Origin: Pseudomonas sp. WS 5079
GTDB lineage: Bacteria > Pseudomonadota > Gammaproteobacteria > Pseudomonadales > Pseudomonadaceae
Length of the DNA: 64,000 bases
NCBI RefSeq assembly: GCF_012985465.1
Contig: NZ_JAAQWN010000002.1
Coordinates: 806,001-870,000, forward strand
Direction of reading: 5' to 3'
A program made the translations under genes and the position numbers. Position 1 is the first letter of the stretch. Each line of letters opens with the position of its first letter. Shown piece by piece: positions 27,583-36,849 of the stretch. Under the pieces are notes generated by a model. It searched no databases. It saw nothing but the letters and a program-made list of their open reading frames with translations, and was not told where the DNA came from.

Positions 27583-29172
27583 CTACGCCGGGTAGCCGGT
27601 AATCTCGCGAATACTCTGGTACAGCGGCTTGAGCTGGCGATACATGTGCAGGTAGACCTCACGGTACAAGCGGTCGTACATCTGTTGCGCCTCGGGCTGG
27701 GGCATGAACACCTCGGCGGTACGGGTCATGGCCGCGATGGCGGTATCGAAGTCCGCGTACAACCCAAGCCCCACCGCACAGGCAATCGCCGCCCCCAGTC
27801 CAGAGGCCTCGTAGACATGCGGGCGCTCGGCGGGCAGGCCGAAGATATCGGCGGTCAGTTGCATCGCCGCATCGCTCTGGGAACCGCCCCCGGCCACGCG
27901 CAAGCGCTTGATCGACAGTTTCGAACGGCGCTCGATACGCTCCTTGCCCTGGCGCAGGGCATAGGCCAGGCCCTCGAGGATCGCCCGGTAGATATGGGCC
28001 CGGGTGTGCACATCGCCAAAGCCGATCATCGCCCCCTTGGCTTCCACCCCCGGCTCGCGGATGCCCGGCGACCAGTAGGGTTGCAGGGTCAGGCCCATGG
28101 AGCCGGGCGGCACCGCGTTGACCAGCGCATCGAACAACTGCTCCGGCTCCAGGCCCTGCTCCCGGGCCTGCTGCATTTCCCGCAGGCCGAACTCGTTCTT
28201 GAACCAACTGACCATCCAGTAGCCGCGATAGATCATCACCTCGCAGTTGTAGTGATCGGGGATTGCCGCCGGATACGGCGGGATCAGCGGGACTATCTCC
28301 AGGTAGCGCGAGCGCGTGGTGGTGATGGTCGCCGTGGTGCCGTAGGACAGGCACGCAGTCGTCGCCTCCACCACGCCGGAACCGAGCACTTCGCAGGCCT
28401 TGTCGGAGCCGGCGGCAATCAGTGGCAGGCCCTCGGGGATCCCGGTATGGCGGCTGGCCTCGGCGGTGATGCGGCCCAGTTCTTCTCCTGGCTTGTACAG
28501 GCGCGGCAGTTGCTGCGCACGCACCGCCAGGGCCTGCCATTTCCAGTCCCGGGGCGCGGCCCAGCGCAGGTGCTTGAAGTCGAAGGGCAAGTAGCCCACG
28601 CAGCACCCCACCGAGTCGACAAAACGCCCGGTCAGGCGATGGCTGAGAAAGCCCGAGAGCAGCAGGAACTTGTCCGTGGCGGCCCAGATATCCGGCTGAT
28701 GCTGGGCGATCCAGTTGGCCTCGGCCTGGGCGCGGAAGTAGTCCACCGTGGCCTCGGCGCCGATCAACTTGAACAGCCAGCCCCAGGGCCCCTTGATCCC
28801 GCCCTCCGGCTCGCACTGGCGCTGGTCGAGCCAAAGGATGGCCGGGCGCAGCGCCCGACCCTGGGCATCGACATTGATCAAGGTGCCGCGCTGGGTGGTC
28901 AGGGACACGCCACGGATCAGGCTGCGGTCGATGCCGGTCTGCGCCCACAACTGCTGGCAGGCTTCCCCCAGCTTGCTCCAGTAGTAATCCGGGTCCTGCT
29001 CGGCCCAGCCGGGCTGAGTGGAGTAGTAGGCCTGCAACTCGACCTTGCCTTTGCCCAGCAGGTTGCCCTGCAGGTCGAACAACAGCGCGCGGACACTCTG
29101 GGTGCCGTTGTCGATCGCCAGCACATAGTGTTTGTCGGGGGAATTGTTATCCACGAAGCTCTCTTTATTCAT
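27583..29172 (-). CDS. FGGY-family carbohydrate/glycerol-type kinase
   Basis: A 529-residue ATP-dependent kinase of the FHSK/actin fold. The N-terminal phosphate loop is [16 protein letters not shown] (~18-33), and the C-terminal signature is [29 protein letters not shown]. It is closer in style to the uncharacterised YgcE/YoaC group than to classical glycerol kinase (no GlpK-type SRTNIEK/NIHT pattern seen). Its position between a GlpD-like dehydrogenase and a phospholipase suggests that it phosphorylates glycerol or an alkylglycerol; the substrate is not proven. The start at 29172 lies 10 bases after the upstream stop; the extension to 29442 only shadows the upstream gene. Confidence 0.85.
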   Translation of the reverse strand: MNKESFVDNNSPDKHYVLAIDNGTQSVRALLFDLQGNLLGKGKVELQAYYSTQPGWAEQDPDYYWSKLGEACQQLWAQTGIDRSLIRGVSLTTQRGTLINVDAQGRALRPAILWLDQRQCEPEGGIKGPWGWLFKLIGAEATVDYFRAQAEANWIAQHQPDIWAATDKFLLLSGFLSHRLTGRFVDSVGCCVGYLPFDFKHLRWAAPRDWKWQALAVRAQQLPRLYKPGEELGRITAEASRHTGIPEGLPLIAAGSDKACEVLGSGVVEATTACLSYGTTATITTTRSRYLEIVPLIPPYPAAIPDHYNCEVMIYRGYWMVSWFKNEFGLREMQQAREQGLEPEQLFDALVNAVPPGSMGLTLQPYWSPGIREPGVEAKGAMIGFGDVHTRAHIYRAILEGLAYALRQGKERIERRSKLSIKRLRVAGGGSQSDAAMQLTADIFGLPAERPHVYEASGLGAAIACAVGLGLYADFDTAIAAMTRTAEVFMPQPEAQQMYDRLYREVYLHMYRQLKPLYQSIREITGYPA

Positions 29173-29182
29173 GACGCGCTCT

Positions 29183-30772
29183 TCAGATCGAGGCGGACGG
29201 GACGCTGTGATGGCGTTGCCAGAGTTGCAGGTAGCGCTGCTGTTCCTGTTCCCAGCGCGCGTCGTCCCAGCCCAGGCGCGGCTGACATAGCCGACGGATG
29301 TCTGGCAGGTAGTGGGCGGCGCCGCCGGGCAGGAGCAGGCCGAGACGGGTGCGCCGCAACAACAGGTCGTCCAGGTGCAGGACCATCTCGGCCTCGGCGG
29401 CAAAGGCCAGCTCTGCCCACAGGGTATCGCTGGCGCCGACACACTCGCTGCCCAGGCTATGTATCAGGCTGGCCAGGCGAGGCAGGTCGCGGCCATGGCG
29501 CCCGGCCAGGCGCCGCCGGCCGGCATCGCTCAGCCCGGGGATCGCCTGCCGCGACACGGCCTGGAACACTGGCGCGCCGTCATCCTCCAGGGTCTTCCCG
29601 AGCATCCCGGCACAGGCCCGCAGCACCTCGATGGCCTGGGGCCTGAAGGTGGTCAGCTTGCCCCCCGCCAGGGTCACGCAGCCCGGTTCCTGCCACAGCA
29701 CATGTTCGCGGGTTTCATTGGAGGGTTTGGCCTGGGAATCGGCGGCGCCCACCACCGGGCGCACCCCGGACCAGGTGCACAGCACGTCCGCCGCCGTCAC
29801 CTCGGCCTGGGGAAATGGCTGGGCGCAAGCCTCCAACAGGTAGTCGAGTTCTTCACGGGTAATGCTCGCCTCGAGGTCCAGGTCCTCGCGATGATCCAGG
29901 TCGGTGGTGCCTACCACGGTGGCCCCTTCCCAGGGAAACACGAACACCGGGCGACCGTCGCGCCGATGCATAAAACTGAAGGCATGGGCCACCGGCAAGC
30001 GCCAGCCCGGCAACAACAAGTGACTGCCACGCAAGGGCCGCAACTGCCGCTGCCCGCCGCCCGGTTGCAAGCGTTCAGCCCAGGCGCCGGTGGCGACCGC
30101 CAGCACCGCGCAACGCACTTGCATAACGGCGCCGCCTTGCGCGTCTTCGACCTCGACCCCACACACCCGCCCGTCCTCGCGCAGCAACTGGCGCACCCGC
30201 AGGCCATTGAGCGCCCAGGCGCCATCGGCGCGGGCCTCGGCCAACACGCGCATGACCAGGCGGGCATCGTCGGTCAGCGCATCGCGAAACTGCGACGCCC
30301 CCAGCAGCCCCGGCTCCATCAGCCCCGGCGCCAAGTAGCGCAGTTGTGCAGGCCGGTGGAACTGCCGGCTGCGGCAACCGGCCAGGGCGTCATACACCCG
30401 CAGCAAGCCGCCGAACACCCGCGGCCCGGGAAACCCGCCACGATAGTGCGGCATCAAAAAACTCAGGGGTTCCACCAACCCCGGTGCTTCGCCCATCAGG
30501 CGCTGGCGCTCGCGTACCGAATCGCGCGCCAGGCGCCACTGGCCCTTGGCGATGTAGCGCAGGCCGCCATGGACCATTTTTGAAGAACGGCTGGAGGTGC
30601 CCCAGGCAAAATCCCGTTGCTCCAGCAGCAGGCAGCGCCAGCCGCGCCGGGCCGCCTCGCGCAGGATCCCGGCGCCGCTGATGCCGCCGCCAATCACAAT
30701 CAAGTCCCAGGGTTCACGCGCCAGTTGCGGCAACACGGCCTCGCGCCATTGGGCATTCCAGTCATCGCTCAT
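29183..30772 (-). CDS. FAD-dependent glycerol-3-phosphate dehydrogenase-like protein
   Basis: A 529-residue flavoprotein of the GlpD/GlpA family. The FAD loop is [22 protein letters not shown] ([10 protein letters not shown] at residues 26-35), followed by [41 protein letters not shown], the classic GlpD segment. It should oxidise glycerol-3-phosphate, or a substituted form of it, to the dihydroxyacetone phosphate level and pass electrons to quinone. A second glpD is likely elsewhere in the genome, so this one is probably a pathway-specific paralogue. It follows the AGPS-like gene by 4 bp and precedes the kinase by 10 bp. Confidence 0.85.
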   Translation of the reverse strand: MSDDWNAQWREAVLPQLAREPWDLIVIGGGISGAGILREAARRGWRCLLLEQRDFAWGTSSRSSKMVHGGLRYIAKGQWRLARDSVRERQRLMGEAPGLVEPLSFLMPHYRGGFPGPRVFGGLLRVYDALAGCRSRQFHRPAQLRYLAPGLMEPGLLGASQFRDALTDDARLVMRVLAEARADGAWALNGLRVRQLLREDGRVCGVEVEDAQGGAVMQVRCAVLAVATGAWAERLQPGGGQRQLRPLRGSHLLLPGWRLPVAHAFSFMHRRDGRPVFVFPWEGATVVGTTDLDHREDLDLEASITREELDYLLEACAQPFPQAEVTAADVLCTWSGVRPVVGAADSQAKPSNETREHVLWQEPGCVTLAGGKLTTFRPQAIEVLRACAGMLGKTLEDDGAPVFQAVSRQAIPGLSDAGRRRLAGRHGRDLPRLASLIHSLGSECVGASDTLWAELAFAAEAEMVLHLDDLLLRRTRLGLLLPGGAAHYLPDIRRLCQPRLGWDDARWEQEQQRYLQLWQRHHSVPSASI

Positions 30773-30776
30773 GGGC

Positions 30777-32372
30777 CTAGTCTTCCAGCAGGGTGCCGGG
30801 GTTCAGACGCCCGGCCGGATCGAAATGCCGGCTCAGGCTGTGCAGCGCAGCCATCGCCAATTCGCCCTTCTCCCTCGGCAGGTAAGGCACGTGGTCCTTG
30901 CCCACACCATGCTGATGGCTGATGGTGCCGTGGTTTTCGACGATGGTGCGGCTGGCCACCTGCTTGAGGGCTTTCCAGCGCTCCAGGGTGGCCGGGTAGT
31001 CCGCCGCCGGGCGGAACACATAGCTGGTGTAGATGCTCGAACCTTCGCCATAGACATGGGACAGGTGGGTGAACACATGGACGCGCTCGCCCTCGGCCGC
31101 CAGGCAGTCGCGCAGGCTGGCCTCGATCGCGTGCAGCAGGGCGTCGACATGGCACCAGTCGGTCGCGGTCTCCAGGGTGTCTACCACGTAGCCGGCATGC
31201 CAGAGGTTCTCCCGCAGGTAGGGGAAGCGAAAGCGGTTCTGTTGCCACTTCTTGCCCAGCAGGGTGCCGGTAAACACCCCGCCAAAAGCCTTGAGGTGCT
31301 GGCGCGCCTGGCGCAACGACAAGGCATTCTGCCGACGATTGCCGGTGACGCCGAAAGTCAGCAGGCATTTGCCCTCGCCAGCCCCGCGCAGTGCCAGGTA
31401 GCGTTCCAACCAGGCGATTTGATTGGGATGGCCGGCCAGCGCCAGTTGGGTCTGGGTTTCCATGGCATTCGACAGACGCAACATCGACAGCGGCACCCGG
31501 GCCTGCACCAGTTGGCGGATCGCCTGCAGGGCCTTGGGCCAATCTGGCAGGAACACGCCGTAGAAGCGCTCGTCCTCGGGCAACGCGCTGACCCGGACCT
31601 TGACCTGGGAGATGATGCCGAAACGCCCTTCACTGCCCAGCACCACTTCCCGCAGGTCGGGGCCCGCGGCCGAGGCCGGGAAGCTCGGGATTTCCAGGGG
31701 CCCGGCGAAAGTCTCCAGGGTACCGCCGGCGAACAGTTGCTCGATCCGCCCATAGCGCAGCGATTGCTGGCCACTCGAGCGGCTGGCCACCCAGCCGCCC
31801 AGGGTCGACAGCTCCCAGGACTGCGGGAAGTGCCCCAGGGTGTAGCCTTTGGCACGCAGCTGGCTCTCCACCTGGGGCCCACTGGCACCGGGGCCAAAGG
31901 TAGCGATCAGGCTTTGTTCGTCGAGGTCGAGCAGGCGGTTCATGTGGGCCAGGGACACCGTCAGCACCGGGCGCGTGGATGCCGGCGGGTTGATATGCCC
32001 GGCCACCGAGGTGCCGCCGCCGTAGGGAATCAGGCACAGGTCGGCACTGTCGGCCAGGGCCAGCAACTGGCGGATCTGCTCGACCGTTTCCGGCAGGGCC
32101 ACAGCATCCGGGTACCGGCCCAGCGCACCTTCGCGCAGGGCCAGCCAGTCCGGCAGGCTCTGGCCGCGGGCATGCATCAGGCGATCCCGGGGCTCGATAC
32201 TGTAAAGCGGATGGGGCGCCAGGCGCGACGCGGGCACCGCGGCCAGGGCGCGCTCCAGGCTGGCGTCCGGCAGGGTGTGCCCGTCGCCCAATCGCTCGCG
32301 TAGAAACGCGGCCCCATGGGCGGGCATCTCCATCTGCGTAGTTTCTTCGCCCCAGCCGTTCCAGCGTCGCAT
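30777..32372 (-). CDS. alkyl-dihydroxyacetonephosphate synthase-like flavoprotein
   Basis: A 531-residue member of the FAD-linked oxidase (VAO/PCMH) family. It opens with MRRWNGWGEE, matching the RWNGWG element of alkylglycerone-phosphate synthases, and has the PCMH FAD loop IPYGGGTSVAGH (~115-126), SWELSTLGGWVASRSSGQQSLRYG and the C-terminal SHQHGVGK. Animal AGPS has three His in that last motif; here the middle one is Gln. AGPS swaps an acyl chain for a fatty alcohol on DHAP. In a gene set with GlpD-like, kinase and phospholipase proteins it may work on ether lipids, perhaps in the breakdown direction. First gene of the array. Confidence 0.8.
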   Translation of the reverse strand: MRRWNGWGEETTQMEMPAHGAAFLRERLGDGHTLPDASLERALAAVPASRLAPHPLYSIEPRDRLMHARGQSLPDWLALREGALGRYPDAVALPETVEQIRQLLALADSADLCLIPYGGGTSVAGHINPPASTRPVLTVSLAHMNRLLDLDEQSLIATFGPGASGPQVESQLRAKGYTLGHFPQSWELSTLGGWVASRSSGQQSLRYGRIEQLFAGGTLETFAGPLEIPSFPASAAGPDLREVVLGSEGRFGIISQVKVRVSALPEDERFYGVFLPDWPKALQAIRQLVQARVPLSMLRLSNAMETQTQLALAGHPNQIAWLERYLALRGAGEGKCLLTFGVTGNRRQNALSLRQARQHLKAFGGVFTGTLLGKKWQQNRFRFPYLRENLWHAGYVVDTLETATDWCHVDALLHAIEASLRDCLAAEGERVHVFTHLSHVYGEGSSIYTSYVFRPAADYPATLERWKALKQVASRTIVENHGTISHQHGVGKDHVPYLPREKGELAMAALHSLSRHFDPAGRLNPGTLLED

Positions 32373-32600
32373 GCCTGTTTCTCCCAGCAGATCTTATGAT
32401 TTTCAGTGCCCCCATACTAAACAGCCGGTGCGCGCTGTCACGGTCGCATCGGGACAGATGGAGTAGCCAATTGGGTCAATCGCTGTATTACCGGATGTAT
32501 CCACGGGAGCATTTACTTTAGTCACGATTTCAAATTACCTTGCCTGCCATCGACGCGCGCAAGGCACTGCCGCCGGCAACACCCCGCAAGGAACCCGATC

Positions 32601-33620
32601 ATGCAGACACTCGGCTCTACCTCCGTCCCCCCTCTGCTGAAGTACCTGCGCCATGCCGAACAGCTCGGCGTGGCAACCGCCCCCGCACTGGAGGCGGCCG
32701 GGATCACTGTCGGCCAACTGGACGACAACAGCCTGCGCCTGCCCGTGGAAGCCCACGAACGCCTGCTGGGGTACTTCTGCGAACATTCCGGGGACTTGCT
32801 GTTCGGGCTCAATTCGGCGCGCTTCGTGTTGCCCAACTCGTGGAGCGTGCTCGGCTACATCACCATGAACTGCGCGACCCTGGGCGAGGCGATGAACCGC
32901 ATCATGCCGTTCGAAAAACTGGTGGGCGACATGGGCACCAGCCGCGCGGAAATGGTCCATGACCAGGTGCGACTGATCTGGAACTGCCGCCACCAGCAGC
33001 CGCAGATCCGCCGGCACATGGTGGAAAACGTCCTGGCATCCTGGCTGGTGTATGCCCGCTGGATCGCCGACACCGAGCTGTCGCCAAGCCAGGTGTTGCT
33101 CGAACATCCGCTGCCGGACGGCGCACAACTAAGCCAGTACGAGGACTTCTTCGGCTGCCCGGTGTTGTTCGAACAGCCCTGCTCGGCCCTGGTGGCGCCC
33201 TTGAGCTACCTGCAAACGCCCCTGCGCCAGGCCGATGCGCAATTGCTGCGCACCCTGGAAGAACATGCCCTGGCACTGATGGCCTCACTGGACGATTCAA
33301 CCCTGGCGCTGCGGGTGAAAAACGCCCTGCGCCAGTTGCTCAAGGAAGGCCTGCCACGCAAGGAACAGGTGGCCGAGCAGTTCGCCATGTCGGTGCGCAC
33401 CCTGCAACGCCAGTTGCAGCAGGCCGGCACGTCCTACCAGCAGATCCTCGACGACCTGCGCCAGGAACTGGCCGAGCACTACCTGCTGCACAGCGACCTG
33501 CCGATCCAGGACATCGCCCAATACCTGGGTTTCACCGAACCGCGCTCGTTCCACCGCACCTTCAAGAGCCGCACCGGCATGCCGCCGGGCGAGTATCGGC
33601 AGACCCATCGGGGCAGTTGA
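32601..33620 (+). CDS. AraC family regulator, likely controls the lipid array
   Basis: A 339-residue transcription factor with an N-terminal OruR/Arabinose_bd-type ligand domain (~20-205; SVPPLLKYLRHAEQLGVATAPALEAAGIT) and a C-terminal AraC DNA-binding domain with two helix-turn-helix units (EQFAMSVRTLQRQLQQAGTSYQQILDDLRQELAEHYL and IQDIAQYLGFTEPRSFHRTFKSRTGMPPGEYR). It is divergent from the AGPS-like gene across 228 bp, the usual arrangement for a local activator. AAGGAA lies before the ATG. The inducer is unknown; a lipid-derived molecule is a guess from context. Confidence 0.87.
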   Translation: MQTLGSTSVPPLLKYLRHAEQLGVATAPALEAAGITVGQLDDNSLRLPVEAHERLLGYFCEHSGDLLFGLNSARFVLPNSWSVLGYITMNCATLGEAMNRIMPFEKLVGDMGTSRAEMVHDQVRLIWNCRHQQPQIRRHMVENVLASWLVYARWIADTELSPSQVLLEHPLPDGAQLSQYEDFFGCPVLFEQPCSALVAPLSYLQTPLRQADAQLLRTLEEHALALMASLDDSTLALRVKNALRQLLKEGLPRKEQVAEQFAMSVRTLQRQLQQAGTSYQQILDDLRQELAEHYLLHSDLPIQDIAQYLGFTEPRSFHRTFKSRTGMPPGEYRQTHRGS

Positions 33621-33629
33621 GGCCGAACA

Positions 33630-34703
33630 TCACAGGCGCTCCAGCCCCAACCCCTCAATCAAATCCTCCCCTGCTTCATCCGCCCGCCAGCGCCGACTGG
33701 AGATGCGCATGGTGTAGCGCCGCCGATACTCCGAAGGCGTCAGCCCCGTACTGCGCAAAAACAGGCGCCGAAATGCACTGGCATCTTGATAACCGCAGTA
33801 CTCCATGACTTCCGTCAGGTCGATCAGGGTCACTTCCAGTAACTGCTTGGCGCGCTCAACCCGCAGGCGATGCAGGTAATCCAGGGGGGTCATGCCCTCC
33901 ACCTCTTTGAAGTGACGCAGCAAGGTCCGCGGGCTGGCGGTCGCGGCCTGGGCGACCTCGTCCAGGCTGTAGGGCGTCTGAATATGCTGTTGCAGCCACT
34001 GCTTGGCGCGGAACACCACACTGTCGCGGGTTTTTACCGAGATGCCGGGGAAATTCAGGCTTGAGTGTTCAAAGCGCATCGGGTGATAAAGCAGGCCATT
34101 GGTCGCGACCTGGGCCATTTCTTCGCCGGCGAAGTGCCGGATCAACTCCACCATCAAATCGCAGACCGCCGCCGGGGCTCCAGCGGTGAACACCGGGCCG
34201 TCGACCACCACCGGGCCTTCCATCGCCAATTGCACCTTCGTAAAGGCGCACGCGAACCAATTGGCAATCATCCAGGTGACCGTCGCGCGCCGGCCATCCA
34301 GGACACCTGCACGCGCGAGCATCACCGCGCCATTGAAGCTGGCAGCAATCACGCGCCCTTGGGCGTGGTAACGCGCGATGCAGTTCAGCTCGGCGGTGCA
34401 TTGATCGAGAACATGGTTCAGGTCCGGCACGCTTTTCATCTGCACGCCGGGAACAAACAGGGCTGTCTGCGAGGGCCGCAGGGTTTTGCGGCCGGCGTTG
34501 GGCGGGCGCATTTGCGCCAGCCAGTCGGGAAGCGGCAGCTCATTGCCCGCCGCATCGATCAGGCGCCAGTGAAAAAACGCGCCGCGCTTATCCGGGTTGC
34601 GCAACTGCCAGAGGCTGTTAAAGGTGCGCAGCATGTCGATCACGCTAAACAGCGTGCCAGTGAGACTGTGCGGGCCATGCAATAAATCGACGCGGACATT
34701 CAT
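33630..34703 (-). CDS. GlxA family AraC-type regulator
   Basis: A 357-residue regulator. The N-terminal ~200 residues are a DJ-1/PfpI (class I glutamine amidotransferase-like) domain (RVDLLHGPHSLTGTLFSVIDMLRTFNSLWQLRN), where the nucleophile region reads VIAASFNGAVMLARAGVLDGRRATVTW: Ser/Phe replace the usual Cys, so it is a sensor, not an enzyme. The C-terminal ~100 residues are an AraC DNA-binding domain (SLDEVAQAATASPRTLLRHFKEVEGMTPLDYLHRLRVERAKQLLE). It is divergent from a DUF1302 gene, and TGGCGATATT repeats lie in the shared upstream region. Auto-regulation is likely. Confidence 0.88.
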   Translation of the reverse strand: MNVRVDLLHGPHSLTGTLFSVIDMLRTFNSLWQLRNPDKRGAFFHWRLIDAAGNELPLPDWLAQMRPPNAGRKTLRPSQTALFVPGVQMKSVPDLNHVLDQCTAELNCIARYHAQGRVIAASFNGAVMLARAGVLDGRRATVTWMIANWFACAFTKVQLAMEGPVVVDGPVFTAGAPAAVCDLMVELIRHFAGEEMAQVATNGLLYHPMRFEHSSLNFPGISVKTRDSVVFRAKQWLQQHIQTPYSLDEVAQAATASPRTLLRHFKEVEGMTPLDYLHRLRVERAKQLLEVTLIDLTEVMEYCGYQDASAFRRLFLRSTGLTPSEYRRRYTMRISSRRWRADEAGEDLIEGLGLERL

Positions 34704-34712
34704 GGGCTTACC

Positions 34713-34745
34713 TGGCGATATTAGATTTATTGTTGGCGATATTAG
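34713..34745. promoter_or_regulatory. paired direct repeats, probable operator A
   Basis: TGGCGATATTAG occurs at 34713-34724 and again at 34734-34745, exactly 21 bases (two helical turns) apart. This is the geometry of AraC-family sites, in which two subdomains or monomers bind one face of DNA. It sits 10 bases upstream of the GlxA-type regulator start. Confidence 0.65.
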
Positions 34746-34863
34746 CCCTGCCTTTTCACGCTGTCTCCCGACCGCTCGCCCGGCCTGCGTGATGCTCCTT
34801 TAAAAACAGGGTCGAACCGCCTTTTCACCTGGCTTTTAACAGTCAATTGCCCGGGATTTTTAC

Positions 34864-34896
34864 TGGCGATATTGGCTTTATCGCTGTCGGTACTCG
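34864..34896. promoter_or_regulatory. paired direct repeats, probable operator B
   Basis: TGGCGATATTGG at 34864-34875 is followed 21 bases on by the degenerate TGTCGGTACTCG (34885-34896, 8 of 12 matching TGGCGATATTAG). It has the same phase as operator A and lies 78 bases before the divergent DUF1302 gene, so it probably controls that cluster. Confidence 0.55.
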
Positions 34897-34973
34897 CCTT
34901 ATTACCGAGACCGCTTCGACGATAGACTGAAAAACACCTGAGCTGCGCAAAGAAAAAACAAGGGTATCAGTCA

Positions 34974-36821
34974 GTGAAAACAACAATAAGAAACACCGGC
35001 AAGCCTGTGATGGCAGGGTTGGCCACGGCCTTGCTCAGTGCTGGCATCGGCACTCCAGTCACCGCAGGAGAACTGGTGTTCAGTGACCTCAAGTCAGGGC
35101 TGGGGAATGGCATGCAATGGCAACATGAAGACACCCGTCTGCAGGTAAAAGGCGCCTTGGCCCTGGGCACAGTGCGACGCATGGACGACCCGAGCCACCG
35201 CCTGACCAGTGCCGAATACGGTATGAACCTGTTCAACGACGGCAACCTCAACTACAAGCGCGGCGATGCGGTTTCCACGTCGGCCGAAGCCTACCTGCAA
35301 GCGGACCTAAGCCACCGTAACCTCGGGGTTTTCGTCAGCGCAAAGGGTTGGTACGACTACACCCAGAAACACCAGGACCTCGGGCATGGCAGCGTCCCCA
35401 ACGGCTATCGCTCGGGAGAACCACTCAGTGATTCGGGGTTCGATTCCCTGGCGCGCTTCTCCAATGCGGTGTTCAACGACGCCTATGTCTACGGCAATTT
35501 CCAGCCCGCCGGGCATGATCTGCTGGTGCGCCTGGGCGACCAGGCGATCCCTTGGGTCACGCCCACCACCATCAGCGGTGGCTTGCAGGCAGTGAACGCG
35601 TTTGACTGGGCCGCCGCACGCCGCGCCACCTCGATTGCCGAAGCCCGCACCGTGCCGATGCCGACCCTGTACGCCAAGCTGGCCCTGACCGAGAACCTGT
35701 CGGTGGATGCGTTCAATCAGTTTGAATTGCGCCCCAGTGCCTACTCTGGCTGTGGCACATTTCTGTCGACCAGCGACTACGCCCAACCCGGCTGCAATCA
35801 ATTTATCCTTAACGGCAGCGTGATGAGCGCGATAGCAGGCCGACCGATCTCGACCACTGACGGCCAGGCCCTCAACAACCCCTTGGATCACGTGGCCCGT
35901 GGCCCGGACCATCGCCCAGGCAATAATCAATACGGCGCCAGCCTGCAGTATTTATGGAAGGACGTCGGGTTGTTCGGCTTGTATTTCGCCGACTACAGCA
36001 GCCGGGAAGCGCTGACACAAGTCATGCGTACCGGCCCCGGCGTACTGACACCACCGGCCGCGAACGTGGGGCTGGCAACACCCACTGGAGTGGCGGCTTA
36101 TTATCAACGCGCCTACCCAACCCGCATTCGCCTGTACGCCCTCAACTTCAAGACACGGCTACCGGGTGGCACCGGGATTTATGCCGAATACAGTTACCGC
36201 CCCAATCAACCGATCGCCTGGAACGGCGCTGACTTTATTGCCGGGCTGCTCGCCGGCAGCGGGCCGATGGGCTACCTGTCCAAAACCCCGACGGGCTACC
36301 TGGCAAGCGGCTACGACCGCTTCCACGTCAGCCAATTGAATCTCGGCGCCAGCCACCCTTTTGGCCAAGTGCTGGGCGGTGCGATGAAGCTATCGGCAGA
36401 AGCCGGGTTGAAATATGTACATGACCTGCCCGACACCGACCAGATCCGTTACGGACGCCCCGGTTTTGGCAGCGCGCCCTACGGCAAAGCGGCGAAGTGC
36501 ACAGGCCCTGCGGCCAGATGTGCGGATGACGGATTTATCACGCCGTTTGCCTGGGGTACCCGTATCAAAGGGGAAATCAACTACAGGAATGTGTTGCCCG
36601 GGCTGGACCTGACGCCTTCGCTGACACTCGTCTATGACATCGAGGGGCATGCCTATGACGGGGTATTTTCCGAAGGCCGCTACGCGCAAATACTCGGTGT
36701 GAAGGGTGATTACAAAAGCACTTACACCTTCGATCTCAGCTACCTGAACACCGGTGGCGGCGATTACAACCTGGTGGCAGATCGCAGCCTGTTAGAGGCC
36801 AGTGTCGGTATTCGCTTCTAG
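34974..36821 (+). CDS. DUF1302 outer-membrane barrel (second copy)
   Basis: A 615-residue exported barrel-type protein with a signal near KPVMAGLATALLSAGIGTPVTAG and a C-terminal Phe (EASVGIRF). It shares the DUF1302 layout with the protein at 24132 (FNDAYVYGNFQPAGHDLLVRLGDQAIPWVTPTTISGGLQAVNAFDW; GIYAEYSYRPNQPIAWNGADFIAGLLAG). The start is GTG, with AAGGG about 9 bases upstream. No DUF1329 partner is nearby. It leads a four-gene set with an MFS carrier and two hydrolases, so it probably lets the nutrient through the outer membrane. The operator-like repeats upstream suggest GlxA-type control. Confidence 0.82.
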   Translation: MKTTIRNTGKPVMAGLATALLSAGIGTPVTAGELVFSDLKSGLGNGMQWQHEDTRLQVKGALALGTVRRMDDPSHRLTSAEYGMNLFNDGNLNYKRGDAVSTSAEAYLQADLSHRNLGVFVSAKGWYDYTQKHQDLGHGSVPNGYRSGEPLSDSGFDSLARFSNAVFNDAYVYGNFQPAGHDLLVRLGDQAIPWVTPTTISGGLQAVNAFDWAAARRATSIAEARTVPMPTLYAKLALTENLSVDAFNQFELRPSAYSGCGTFLSTSDYAQPGCNQFILNGSVMSAIAGRPISTTDGQALNNPLDHVARGPDHRPGNNQYGASLQYLWKDVGLFGLYFADYSSREALTQVMRTGPGVLTPPAANVGLATPTGVAAYYQRAYPTRIRLYALNFKTRLPGGTGIYAEYSYRPNQPIAWNGADFIAGLLAGSGPMGYLSKTPTGYLASGYDRFHVSQLNLGASHPFGQVLGGAMKLSAEAGLKYVHDLPDTDQIRYGRPGFGSAPYGKAAKCTGPAARCADDGFITPFAWGTRIKGEINYRNVLPGLDLTPSLTLVYDIEGHAYDGVFSEGRYAQILGVKGDYKSTYTFDLSYLNTGGGDYNLVADRSLLEASVGIRF

Positions 36822-36849
36822 CAGCCCCCCTTAAAACAAGGCCATAACC

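Noticed and set aside
27412..29646. 744-codon plus-strand frame opposite the kinase and GlpD-like genes
   Set aside because: Shadow frame of two intact genes; the sequence shows no family and ends in Arg/Pro-rich noise.
32435..32457. imperfect dyad CTGTC ... GACAG between the AGPS-like and AraC genes
   Set aside because: Only five bases per arm, which is expected by chance; not called an operator.
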